Made by a program: the position numbers and the translations under genes | Shown here: positions 17,784 through 25,882 of the stretch, piece by piece | Layout of the letters: each line of letters begins with the position of its first letter | How positions within the stretch are numbered: position 1 is the first letter of the stretch | Assembly (NCBI RefSeq): GCF_018275325.1 | Contig: NZ_JAGVQR010000001.1 | Span: forward strand, 1,426,001-1,490,000 | Direction of reading: 5' to 3' | DNA length: 64,000 nt | From: Nocardioides palaemonis | GTDB lineage: Bacteria > Actinomycetota > Actinomycetes > Propionibacteriales > Nocardioidaceae | The notes under the pieces: model-generated | The model's input: the letters and a program-made list of their open reading frames with translations, nothing else | The model's database searches: none | Told to the model about the DNA's origin: nothing

Positions 17784-19394
17784 ATGCGTCGCACCGCAGG
17801 ACTCGCCGCCCTCGCCGTCGCCGCCGCGACCGCGGCGGCACTGCCCGTCACCTCAGCGAGCAGCGCCCCCGGCGCCGCGCCGGCGCGCGCCGGCGTCGCC
17901 GCCGACGCCCTCTCCGCCCTCCAGCAGCACCCGGGCGCCGCGCGCGCCGTCGCCGGGCAGGAGTTCGTCGTCCGCTCGACGCTCGTCGACCCCGACGGCA
18001 GCACGCACGTCCGCCTCGACCGCACGCTCGGCGGCCTGCGAGTCGTCGGCGGCGACCTCGTCGTGCACCGCGACGCCCGCGAGCAGTGGGAGGGTGTCAG
18101 CCAGACCCTGGCGGCACCGCTGACCCTCGCGACCGACCCCGCGGTCACCGCGGCCTCGGCCACCAGCCGCGTGCTCGCCCGCAACGCCCGGACGCGAGCC
18201 GTCGCGGGCGACGGCGAGGCCGAGGCGCGCGAGCTCGTGGTCGACGCGACCGGCGCGACGCCCCGACTCGCGTGGGAGGTGGTCACGGGCGGCACCCAGG
18301 CCGACGGCACGCCGTCGCGGCTCGCGACGTACGTCGACGCCGGCAGCGGGAAGGTGATCCGCAGCGAGCAGCAGGTCGTCAACGTCGACGGCGAGGGCCA
18401 GACGCTCTACAGCGGCACGGTCCCGCTCCAGGTGAGCGGCTCGGGGACGTCGTACACGCTGAAGGACGCCACCCGCGGGGGCACCTACACGACCGACATG
18501 GCCAACAAGGAGGACACGATCCTCTGCCAGATCTTCGGCGCCGGCTGCAAGACCGGCACCACGGTCACCTCGACCAGCCCGACCTTCGGCAACGGCAGCA
18601 CCTCCGACCGGGCGAGCGCCGCCGCCGACGCGCAGTACGGCTCGGACGAGACGTGGGACTACTTCCAGCAGGTCCACGGCCGCGACGGGATCTGGGGCGA
18701 CGGCCGCGGCTCCTACAACCGCGTCCACTACGGCAACGGCTACGTCAACGCCTTCTGGGACGGCACTAAGATGACCTACGGCGACGGTGACGGGGTGAGC
18801 TTCGGGCCGCTCGTGTCCCTCGACGTGGCCGGGCACGAGATGTCGCACGGCGTCACCGAGAACTCCGCGGGCCTGACCTACTCCGGGGAGTCCGGCGGCC
18901 TCAACGAGGCGACCTCCGACATCTTCGGCACGATGGTGGAGTTCCACGCCGCCAACGCGAACGACCCGGGCGACTACCTCATCGGCGAGCAGTTCGACCT
19001 CGCGCAGCACGCCGGCTTCCGCCGGATGGACCGCCCGTCGTCGGACGGCTCGTCGCTCGACTGCTGGAGCAGCGGGGCCAAGGACGTCGACGTGCACTAC
19101 TCGTCGGGCATCGGCAACCACTTCTTCTACCTGCTCGCCGAGGGCAGCGGCGCGAAGACCATCAACGGTGTCGCGCACAGCTCGTCGACCTGCGACGGGT
19201 CGAGCGTGACCGGCATCGGCCGCGACGACGCGGCGGCGATCTGGTACCGCGCGCTGACGGTCTACATGACGTCGGGCACGACCTACGCCGGCGCCCGGAC
19301 GGCGACGCTCAGCGCCGCGGCCGACCTGTTCGGCCAGGGCAGCACGCAGCACACCGGCGTGGGCGCTGCGTGGAGCGCGGTCTCGGTCGGTTGA
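17784..19394 (+). CDS. Secreted M4 (thermolysin-like) metalloprotease
   Basis: A 536-residue secreted neutral protease. Residues 1-28 are a signal peptide (RR, then Ala/Leu-rich core, cleavage near SSA). An FTP/PepSY-type propeptide reaches about residue 200 and is followed by the catalytic domain. The zinc site is H351-E352-xx-H355 in GHEMSHGVTEN with the third ligand E375 in GGLNEATSD, the exact thermolysin spacing; the DVHYSSGIGNHFFYLL segment supplies the second catalytic His. A GGAGGT site precedes the ATG. The propeptide should keep it inactive until export. It is a nutritional or cell-surface protease; substrate specificity is not visible. Confidence 0.95.
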   Translation: MRRTAGLAALAVAAATAAALPVTSASSAPGAAPARAGVAADALSALQQHPGAARAVAGQEFVVRSTLVDPDGSTHVRLDRTLGGLRVVGGDLVVHRDAREQWEGVSQTLAAPLTLATDPAVTAASATSRVLARNARTRAVAGDGEAEARELVVDATGATPRLAWEVVTGGTQADGTPSRLATYVDAGSGKVIRSEQQVVNVDGEGQTLYSGTVPLQVSGSGTSYTLKDATRGGTYTTDMANKEDTILCQIFGAGCKTGTTVTSTSPTFGNGSTSDRASAAADAQYGSDETWDYFQQVHGRDGIWGDGRGSYNRVHYGNGYVNAFWDGTKMTYGDGDGVSFGPLVSLDVAGHEMSHGVTENSAGLTYSGESGGLNEATSDIFGTMVEFHAANANDPGDYLIGEQFDLAQHAGFRRMDRPSSDGSSLDCWSSGAKDVDVHYSSGIGNHFFYLLAEGSGAKTINGVAHSSSTCDGSSVTGIGRDDAAAIWYRALTVYMTSGTTYAGARTATLSAAADLFGQGSTQHTGVGAAWSAVSVG

Positions 19395-19419
19395 CCGCGA
19401 CCTCGCACGGGTGGGGGTG

Positions 19420-19716
19420 TCAGACCAGGCGGGCCAGCGCCGCCACGACTGCCGCCCCCACCACCACGACGAGGAACGGCGCGCGGAGCAGCAGCGCCAC
19501 CACGGCGAAGACGAGCCCGAGCACCCGCGCGTCCAGCGTCAGCGACGGTCCGTCGGCGAACACCTGGACGGCCACCAGCGCAGCCAGCAGCGCGACCGGG
19601 ATCAGGTCGGCGACCCGCTCCACGGTCGGGTGGGCGAGCACCCGCTCCGGGAGCGACAAGCCGGCCAGCTTGAGCAGGTAGCAGCCCACGCCCGCCAGCA
19701 CCACGGCGGTCCACAT
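19420..19716 (-). CDS. azlD: AzlD-like branched-chain amino acid exporter subunit
   Basis: A 98-residue, mostly hydrophobic protein with about four membrane helices, starting MWTAVVLAGVGCYLLKLAG. This matches AzlD/LIV-E small subunits that pair with AzlC to export branched-chain amino acids. Its ATG overlaps, as TGATG, a stop codon that ends the out-of-frame continuation of azlC, as expected of coupled azlC-azlD genes. Confidence 0.85.
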   Translation of the reverse strand: MWTAVVLAGVGCYLLKLAGLSLPERVLAHPTVERVADLIPVALLAALVAVQVFADGPSLTLDARVLGLVFAVVALLLRAPFLVVVVGAAVVAALARLV

Positions 19717-20446
19717 CAGCGGTGACCTCCCGCCACGTCGCCGGGGCCCGGGACCTCGGTCGGGTCCTGGGCACGCGCCAGGGCGCCGGCCACGACCGCC
19801 ACCCCGCCCGCGGCGAGCACCGGGACCCCGGCCGCGGTCACGGGCACCGCGGCCAGTGCCACGGCAGCGGCCGCGACGCGACCAGCACGTTGCGACGAGC
19901 CTGCAGGCGCGGCCACAGCAGCGCGAGGAAGGCGGCGCCGACGGCGGCGTCGAGGCCGAACGTGCGCGGGTCGCCCACCGCCTCACCCGCGAGCGCTCCG
20001 ATCGCGGTGGCGAGGTTCCACAGCACGAAGACCGCCACGCCGGTGGTGAGGAAGCCGAGGCGGGCCGCCTCGGTGGTCTCGCGGTTGACCGACATCGCCG
20101 TCGACTCGTCGATGAGCACGTGCGCGGCTGCCGCCCGCCGCCAGCCGCGCCAGCCCAGCTTCGGCGCCATCCGCAGGCCGTAGAGCGTGTTGCGGGTGCC
20201 GAGCAGGAGCGCGGTCGCCGCCCCGGAGAGGGGCGCACCGCCGGCTGCGACGACCCCGGCGAGGGCGAACTGGCTGGCGCCGGTGAACATCACGAGCGAC
20301 AGCACGCAGGTCTGCGCGACGCTGAGGCCGGAGGCCACCGCCACCGCACCGAAGCCGACGCCGTAGGCACCGGTCGCGACGCCGACGGCCAGCCCGTCGC
20401 GGACGATGCCGGCGCGCTCGTCGGGGGACAGGGGGGCCTCGCTCAC
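19716..20446 (-). pseudogene. azlC: AzlC-like exporter subunit, disrupted by a frameshift near 19876-19890
   Basis: Large subunit of the AzlCD exporter. The first frame (20446 down to 19838) gives a 202-residue AzlC protein, with GYGVGFGAVA-type N-terminal helix and MFTGASQFALAGV, that stops early after the unusual tail SRPLPWHWPRCP. The missing last helix is encoded in another frame just downstream (AVALAAVPVTAAGVPVLAAGG), which ends at 19716-19718, overlapping azlD. One missing base in a GC-rich CGCGAC run near 19876 explains both. The start GTG 20446 has TAGCCT seven bases upstream. It could be a sequencing error and the gene intact. Confidence 0.75.
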
Positions 20447-20467
20447 CCCGCCGAGGCTAGTGCGTGC

Positions 20468-20695
20468 TCAGGGCGTACGACGTCGGGCCCGCGCCGGCCG
20501 GACCTGACGGCGGTGGAAGTCGTGCACGAGGACGAACGCCGCGGCCGCGCCGGCGGCGCTGCCGGCCAGCACGCCCACCCTCGCGGTGAGCGGTACCTCG
20601 GGCATGACGCCGAACCAGAACCCGATGCCGGTGCAGACGACGAGCGCGCCCACCACGAGCAGCAGCCGGTGGAGGGCGGGAAGCGGTCCGAACAT
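20468..20695 (-). CDS. Small two-helix membrane protein of unknown function
   Basis: A 75-residue protein with two hydrophobic helices (about 10-29 and 41-59) and an Arg-rich C-terminal tail. I do not recognise the family. It lies between azlC and a GNAT gene in the same direction, with a GGGGG element before the ATG. Coding is supported by clean helix pattern and codon use, not by homology. Confidence 0.55.
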   Translation of the reverse strand: MFGPLPALHRLLLVVGALVVCTGIGFWFGVMPEVPLTARVGVLAGSAAGAAAAFVLVHDFHRRQVRPARARRRTP

Positions 20696-20791
20696 GTGGT
20701 CAACCCCCGTGGTCGGCGGGCCGGGCGGCCCGCACCTCCCATGGTGACCTCCGTCACACGGAAATCAAGCACCCGAAGGGAGGATCTTCAC

Positions 20792-21349
20792 TCACCCGAT
20801 CGCGGTGTGGAGCCGGACCTGCTTGACCCGGGTGGCGCCGGTGCCGTCCAGGTCGAGCTCGCGGTGGGCCGTGTCCGGCGCCCAGCCGGCGTCGGTCAGG
20901 AAGGTGCGCAGCGCGTCGTCACCGGCGTTGACCCAGCTCACCGCGCGCGTGAAGTGGTCGGCGGCGAGGGTGTCGACCGCCGCCTGCAGCAGCCGCGAGC
21001 CGTGCCCCTTGCCGCGCTCGCCCGGGTCGAGCGTCACCTCGGACACCTCGCCGTCGGCGACCGGGTCGCAGTCCGGGTCGGTCGCCGGCGAGGTCAGCGC
21101 GAAGCCGACCACGCGGTTGCGCTCGAGGGCGACCAGCACCCGGTGGCGGGCGTCCGCCGGACGCGACAGCGAGCGGTGCCACTGCGCGGCCACGGCGTCG
21201 ACGTCGGTCGGGAACGCCTCGGCGGGCAGGACACCGGCGTAGAGGTCCGGCCACGCCCGCACCTGGAGGGCGGCGATCGACCCGGCGTCGTCGGCCCAGG
21301 CGACGCGCACCGAGACGTCGGCGGTCGGCCCGCCGGCAGGCGCCGTCAT
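20792..21349 (-). CDS. GNAT-family N-acetyltransferase
   Basis: A 185-residue acetyltransferase with the GNAT order: N-terminal substrate region (IAALQVRAWPDLYAGVLP), the β4 segment SEVTLDPGERGKGHGSRLL, which carries the acetyl-CoA pyrophosphate loop, and a C-terminal GWAPDTAHRELDLDG strand. The substrate is unknown. Its ATG overlaps the stop of the DUF3043 gene upstream as ATGA, so the two are probably translated together. Confidence 0.85.
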   Translation of the reverse strand: MTAPAGGPTADVSVRVAWADDAGSIAALQVRAWPDLYAGVLPAEAFPTDVDAVAAQWHRSLSRPADARHRVLVALERNRVVGFALTSPATDPDCDPVADGEVSEVTLDPGERGKGHGSRLLQAAVDTLAADHFTRAVSWVNAGDDALRTFLTDAGWAPDTAHRELDLDGTGATRVKQVRLHTAIG

Positions 21350-21939
21350 CGGTAGGTCTCGGGGAGCTTCTGGCCGATCTTGACCTGGGGCTTGGGCAGC
21401 CGCAGGAACTTCATCTGCAGCGAGCGCATCACGGCGTAGCCGGTGGCGCCCTTGGTGGACTGGCCGGGGAAGCGGGTGGAGAGCTCGCGGCGCAGCCGGA
21501 ACCGCAGCATCACGATGTCGACGATGATCACCATGATCGTGGTGAACATGACCGTGTTGCCGATCTGGACCAGTCCCTGCCTGCCGGTCGTGCCGAGCAG
21601 CAGCGAGACGAGGAGCAGCGGGAGCATCAGCTCGATGAAGGAGAACCTCGAGTCGACGTAGTCGCGAATGAAGCGGCGCACGGGTCCGCGGTCACGCGCG
21701 GGCAGGAAGCGGTCGTCGCCGGTCTTCATCGCCTCGCGCATCCGGCGCGAGGCGTCACCGCGTGCCGCGCTGCGGGCGGCGGCCTGCTCCTTGCGGGTCC
21801 GGGGCGTACGCGCCCGGGCGCGGGCGGCCGCCTCGGCCTCCTTGCGGGTCGGGGTGGGGCGACCCTTCCCACCGACCTTGTCGGTCGCGGGGGTCTGGGG
21901 CTCGGGGCTGGAACGACGGAACAACGCTGCTGCCTTCAC
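21346..21939 (-). CDS. DUF3043 membrane protein
   Basis: A 197-residue protein whose first 90 residues are strongly basic and Ala/Arg-rich (KEAEAAARARARTPRTRKEQAAARSAARGDASRRMREAM). The conserved DUF3043 core follows, with GDDRFLPARDRGPVRRFIRDYVDSR and two membrane helices. The start GTG 21939 gives VKAAALFRRSS, which looks like the family N-terminus; residues readable further upstream do not. M. tuberculosis Rv2206 is, as I recall, a homologue of unknown function. The stop overlaps the GNAT start. Confidence 0.8.
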   Translation of the reverse strand: MKAAALFRRSSPEPQTPATDKVGGKGRPTPTRKEAEAAARARARTPRTRKEQAAARSAARGDASRRMREAMKTGDDRFLPARDRGPVRRFIRDYVDSRFSFIELMLPLLLVSLLLGTTGRQGLVQIGNTVMFTTIMVIIVDIVMLRFRLRRELSTRFPGQSTKGATGYAVMRSLQMKFLRLPKPQVKIGQKLPETYR

Positions 21940-21967
21940 GTGGATCGGATGCTGGCCGCAGCCTATC

Positions 21968-21987
21968 CCGCGCGTGCCGACGCGCGG
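21968..21987. other. Short inverted repeat upstream of DUF3043 and pspA
   Basis: CCGCGCGT-GCCG-ACGCGCGG (21968-21987) lies in the divergent gap between the DUF3043 gene and pspA. It might be an operator for the pspA operon; nothing identifies the binding protein. Confidence 0.35.
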
Positions 21988-22109
21988 CGCCCCGCCGAGG
22001 TGGGCGCAAGTCCCTACCTCCTGCTTGGCTTTGGTCCTAGGGTGAGGACAACGCCACGACGGTTCCACCAGCCATTGACACGCACCACCCAGAGAGGGTC
22101 CGCACCCCG

Positions 22110-22907
22110 ATGAGTCTCATGAAGCGCATCAGCCTGATCTTCCGTTCCAAGGCCAACAAGGCCCTGGACAGGGCCGAGGACCCCCGCGAGACCCTCGACT
22201 ACAGCTACCAGCGCCAGCTCGAGCTGCTCTCGAAGGTGCGCCGTGGCGTGGCCGACGTCGCGACCAGCCGCAAGCGGGTCGAGCTCCAGGTCAACCAGCT
22301 CGAGCAGCAGGCCGCCAAGCTGCAGGCCCAGGCCGAGAAGGCGATCGCGGCCGACCGTGAGGACCTCGCGCGCGAGGCGCTGACCCGCAAGTCCGGGCTG
22401 GCCCAGCAGATCACCAGCCTCAAGGAGCAGCAGGCCACGCTCCAGGGCGAGGAGGAGAAGCTGGTCCTCGCCCAGCAGCGCCTGCAGGCGAAGGTCGAGG
22501 CGTTCCGGACCCGCAAGGAGACGATCAAGGCGACCTACACCGCCGCCGAGGCGCAGACCCGCATCGGCGAGGCGATGTCCGGCATCGGCGAGGAGATGGG
22601 CGACGTCGGGCTGGCCATCCAGCGCGCCGAGGACAAGACCGCCCAGATGCAGGCGCGCGGCCAGGCGATCGACGAGCTGATCGCCTCCGGCGCGCTCGAC
22701 GACGCCTCCTCGCTCAACGCCGGCGACGACATCTCCCGCGAGCTCGACGCACTCAGCTCCACCTCCGACGTCGAGGCGGAGCTGGCCCGGCTCAAGGCCG
22801 GCTCGGCCGCACCGCAGGCCATCGAGGCCGGTGACGGCGGCGACATCCTCGAGCCGGCGCCCGAGCAGCAGGCCGCGCAGCGCCCGGCCGAGGGCGGCCA
22901 GGCATGA
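22110..22907 (+). CDS. pspA: PspA/IM30 family membrane-stress protein
   Basis: Peripheral membrane protein of the ESCRT-III-like PspA family that oligomerises on damaged membranes. The 265-residue product starts MSLMKRISLIFRSKANKALDRAEDP and is a nearly continuous coiled coil to about residue 190, with a Glu/Ala/Pro-rich C-terminal tail. An AGAGAGGGT element precedes the ATG. It opens an operon with pspAA, htpX, pspAB and a sensor kinase. The stop overlaps the pspAA ATG (ATGA). Confidence 0.93.
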   Translation: MSLMKRISLIFRSKANKALDRAEDPRETLDYSYQRQLELLSKVRRGVADVATSRKRVELQVNQLEQQAAKLQAQAEKAIAADREDLAREALTRKSGLAQQITSLKEQQATLQGEEEKLVLAQQRLQAKVEAFRTRKETIKATYTAAEAQTRIGEAMSGIGEEMGDVGLAIQRAEDKTAQMQARGQAIDELIASGALDDASSLNAGDDISRELDALSSTSDVEAELARLKAGSAAPQAIEAGDGGDILEPAPEQQAAQRPAEGGQA

Positions 22908-23182
22908 TCGTCCGGATCCTCGGCGAGGGTCAGTACGACCTCGACGACGGGGCCCTCGACGCCCTCAACGGCCTCGACACCCAGATCGAGAGCGCCATCG
23001 AGGCCGGCGACGAGGACATGTTCCGCACCGCCCTGCAGGGACTGCTCGCCGCGGTCCGCTCGAGCGGTACCCACCACGCCGCCGACTCGCTCGACGAGTC
23101 CGACCTCATCCTGCCGCCGCCCGACGCGACGATCGACGAGGTCCGCGACCTGCTGGGCGACGACGGCCTGATCCCGGGCTGA
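22904..23182 (+). CDS. PspA-associated protein PspAA
   Basis: A 92-residue acidic protein starting MIVRILGEGQYDLDD and ending LPPPDATIDEVRDLLGDDGLIPG, which fits the PspAA domain found beside pspA in actinobacteria and other phyla. It has no membrane helix and probably binds or modulates PspA. It is translationally coupled to pspA by a 4-bp overlap. Confidence 0.85.
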   Translation: MIVRILGEGQYDLDDGALDALNGLDTQIESAIEAGDEDMFRTALQGLLAAVRSSGTHHAADSLDESDLILPPPDATIDEVRDLLGDDGLIPG

Positions 23183-23190
23183 GCCACCGC

Positions 23191-24090
23191 GTGGCGACGT
23201 CGCGCTTCGTCGGGGACTCCGGGCTGACCGCCCGGATGACCCTCACGATGTTCCTGCTCGGTGGGCTCTTCGTGGGGCTGGTGGTCGCCCTGATGGCCAC
23301 CTTCCGCGGGTACTCGGTGCTGATCGCCGTGATCGCGATCGGCGTCGCGTTCTACCAGTGGTGGACCTCCGACACCGTCGCGATGCGGGCGATGCGGGCG
23401 CGGGAGGTCACCCCGGAGCAGGCCCCCGAGCTGCACGGGATGATCGACCGGCTGTGCGCGCTGGCCGACATGCCCAAGCCGCGCGTCGGGATCGCGGACC
23501 TCTCGGTGCCCAACGCGTTCGCCACCGGTCGCTCGCCCGACCGGTCGGTGGTCTGCGTGACCACCGGGATCCTCCAGGTGCTCGACGCAGAGGAGCTCGA
23601 GGCCGTCCTGGCCCACGAGCTCAGCCACGTCGCGCACCGCGACGTGCTCGTGATGACCGTCGCCTCGTCGGCCGGCATCGCGGCCGGCCTCCTGATGCGC
23701 TTCACCCAGTTCGGCGCGATGGGTCGCTCGCGCAACAACACCGGTGCCCTCCCTGCCGTCCTGGTCGCGCTGGTCGTCAGCCTGGTGGTCTACGCCGTGA
23801 GCTTCGTGCTGCTGCGCCTGCTCTCGCGCTACCGCGAGCTCAGCGCGGACCGGGCCGGCGCCTACCTCACCCTCAAGCCGGCCGCGCTGGCCTCGGCGCT
23901 CCAGAAGATCAGCGGCGAGGTCGCCGCCACACCGCGCCGCGACCTGCGGGCCGCCGGCGCCGCCAGCGCGCTGTGCATCGTGCCGGCGCTGAGCGGCGGG
24001 CTCAGCGGCCTGGCCGCCACCCACCCGCCGCTCCAGCAGCGCCTCGAGCAGCTGGCGCGGATCCAGGCCGAGCTGAGCAGGCCCAGCTGA
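23191..24090 (+). CDS. htpX: M48 family membrane zinc protease (HtpX-like)
   Basis: Membrane metalloprotease of 299 residues. Two N-terminal hydrophobic helices (about 16-55) precede the zinc motif HELSH (H142, E143, H146). A second helix pair surrounds 165-205, and RELSADRAGA contains the third zinc ligand. The start GTG 23191 lies eight bases after the pspAA stop. In E. coli HtpX removes misfolded membrane proteins; inside a psp operon a similar quality-control role is likely. Confidence 0.88.
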   Translation: MATSRFVGDSGLTARMTLTMFLLGGLFVGLVVALMATFRGYSVLIAVIAIGVAFYQWWTSDTVAMRAMRAREVTPEQAPELHGMIDRLCALADMPKPRVGIADLSVPNAFATGRSPDRSVVCVTTGILQVLDAEELEAVLAHELSHVAHRDVLVMTVASSAGIAAGLLMRFTQFGAMGRSRNNTGALPAVLVALVVSLVVYAVSFVLLRLLSRYRELSADRAGAYLTLKPAALASALQKISGEVAATPRRDLRAAGAASALCIVPALSGGLSGLAATHPPLQQRLEQLARIQAELSRPS

Positions 24091-24106
24091 TGGCGGGGGA
24101 GCGGTG

Positions 24107-24679
24107 ATGGGTCTCTGGGACGCGGTCCGCGGGCGTACGCAGCCGCGCCGCAACGACCTCGACGCGCTGTTCCACGTCCCGAGTGCGGCGATCACGCTCC
24201 AGACGGCGCTGGGCCTCGAACCCACCGGCCAGGCGTCCGTCTGCTACCGCTCGGCCGCCGGTGCGGCGTTCGCGCAGACCCAGGCGGAGGTGGAGGCGCT
24301 GCTGCGCGACGACGTCGACGCCCCCGACGTGTCCGTCACCCGCGACGACTACGGTTTCACCTGGCTGGTCGTCACCGGTGACCGGTCCGACGTCCCGGGT
24401 CTCTGCACCGACCTGCACGCCGTCAACACCACGCTGGAGCTCAACGGCTTCGCGGGCAGCCTGCTCTGCTCGCTGGTGCCGTTCGCCGACGCCGGGGGAC
24501 GGCGCGTCGGCCTGACCTACCTCTACAAGCAGGGCACCTTCTACCCCTTCGCACCGTCGGGCGAGCAGGAGCGCGACACGCTCCTCGAGCTCTCGGTGCG
24601 CGACCTCTTGGACAAGGAGCTTCCGATGGAGCCCGACCTGCAGCGCTGGCTGGCCGTGTGGAAGGCGCCGGGCCTGTGA
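24107..24679 (+). CDS. PspA-associated protein PspAB
   Basis: A 190-residue soluble protein starting MGLWDAVRGRTQPRRNDLDALFHVPSA, the typical N-terminus of PspAB, an alpha/beta protein of unknown mechanism found in actinobacterial psp operons. ATG 24107 has GCGGGGGA six bases upstream. Its TGA overlaps the GTG of the sensor kinase as GTGA, linking stress protein and sensor in one transcript. Confidence 0.85.
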   Translation: MGLWDAVRGRTQPRRNDLDALFHVPSAAITLQTALGLEPTGQASVCYRSAAGAAFAQTQAEVEALLRDDVDAPDVSVTRDDYGFTWLVVTGDRSDVPGLCTDLHAVNTTLELNGFAGSLLCSLVPFADAGGRRVGLTYLYKQGTFYPFAPSGEQERDTLLELSVRDLLDKELPMEPDLQRWLAVWKAPGL

Positions 24680-25872
24680 GCCCCGACGAGGCGCGCCCCG
24701 ACGCCGACCGCCGGAGCGACGCCCAGCGCGACCGCGCGATCGGCGCCTACCACGTGCTCGACCACGAGCCGCGGCGCGAGCTCACGGCGCTCGTCGACCT
24801 GGCGGCGCAGGTCGCCGGGGTCCCCTACGCCACGATCAACCTGCTCACCAGCAGCCTGCAGCACCAGGTCGCCACTGCCGGCTTCGTCGGGTCGTCGTCA
24901 CCCGTGGAGACCTCGATGTGCCGCACCGTGGTCGACCGCGGGGAGCCGGTCATGGTGGCCGACGCCAGCCAGGACGAGCGCTACGCCGACAGCCCCTGGA
25001 CCACGGGCGAGGTCGCGACCGTGAAGTTCTACGGCTCCCACCCGCTCCGCACGCCCGACGGGCTGGTGATCGGCACGCTGTGCGTGTTCGACGACGAGGC
25101 GCAGAAGGTGACCCCGGAGGCCGCGGCGGGGCTGGCGCAGCTGGCCGACCGGGTGGTCGACGTGCTGGAGCTCGAGCTGGCCGGGCGTCGACTGCGCGAT
25201 GCCAACGCCAGGCTCGCGCAGTCCAACGAACGGCTGGCCCACTTCGCCGGGCAGGTGACCCACGACCTGAAGAACCCGCTCACCTCGATCTCGCTGTCGC
25301 TCGAGGCGCTGGAGATGGAGGTCACCGACCCCTACCTGGTCGACACCGTGGCGCGGGCGCGCCGCGGGGTGGACCGGATGACCGAGATGATCGCCCACCT
25401 GCTCGCCTTCGCGTCGCAGGGCTCCGCGCCCGGCCACGACGAGGTCGACCTGAACGACGAGATGGCCGCGGCGCTCGACGACCTCGCTGGCCGGGTGGAC
25501 CGGTCGTGCGTCACGGTCGAGCAGCTCCCGGTCGTCCGCGGCGATGGCGTCCAGCTGCGTTCGGTGCTGATGAACCTCGTCGACAACGCCGCGAAGTTCA
25601 CCCTCCTCGGCGAGCAGCCCGACATCGAGGTGGTCGGCGTGGAGCTCGAGGACCGGCACCGCGTCGAGGTCCGCGACCACGGGCGCGGCGTGCCCGCCGA
25701 CAAGCGCGAGCGGGTGTTCGCGCCCCTCGCCCGCCTCGACAAGAGCGTGGAGGGGTCGGGCCTCGGCCTCGCGACCTGCCGACGCATCATCGAGGCGCAC
25801 GGCGGCTCGATCGGCGTCGACGAGCGCGAGGGTGGTGGCTCGGTCTTCTGGTTCGAGCTCCCGGACCACTAG
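24676..25872 (+). CDS. GAF-domain sensor histidine kinase
   Basis: A 398-residue soluble kinase. A GAF domain spans about 20-165 (INLLTSSLQHQVATAG, SMCRTVVDRGEPVMVADA). It is followed by a HisKA dimerisation domain with the H-box FAGQVTHDLKNPLTSIS and a HATPase domain with LVDNAAKF, VRDHGRGVP and GSGLGLATCRRIIEAHGG. There is no membrane segment and no response-regulator gene adjacent. GTG 24676 overlaps the pspAB stop. It probably senses a cytosolic or redox cue in the envelope-stress operon; the ligand is unknown. Confidence 0.9.
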   Translation: MSPDEARPDADRRSDAQRDRAIGAYHVLDHEPRRELTALVDLAAQVAGVPYATINLLTSSLQHQVATAGFVGSSSPVETSMCRTVVDRGEPVMVADASQDERYADSPWTTGEVATVKFYGSHPLRTPDGLVIGTLCVFDDEAQKVTPEAAAGLAQLADRVVDVLELELAGRRLRDANARLAQSNERLAHFAGQVTHDLKNPLTSISLSLEALEMEVTDPYLVDTVARARRGVDRMTEMIAHLLAFASQGSAPGHDEVDLNDEMAAALDDLAGRVDRSCVTVEQLPVVRGDGVQLRSVLMNLVDNAAKFTLLGEQPDIEVVGVELEDRHRVEVRDHGRGVPADKRERVFAPLARLDKSVEGSGLGLATCRRIIEAHGGSIGVDEREGGGSVFWFELPDH

Positions 25873-25882
25873 CGGGAAGGGG

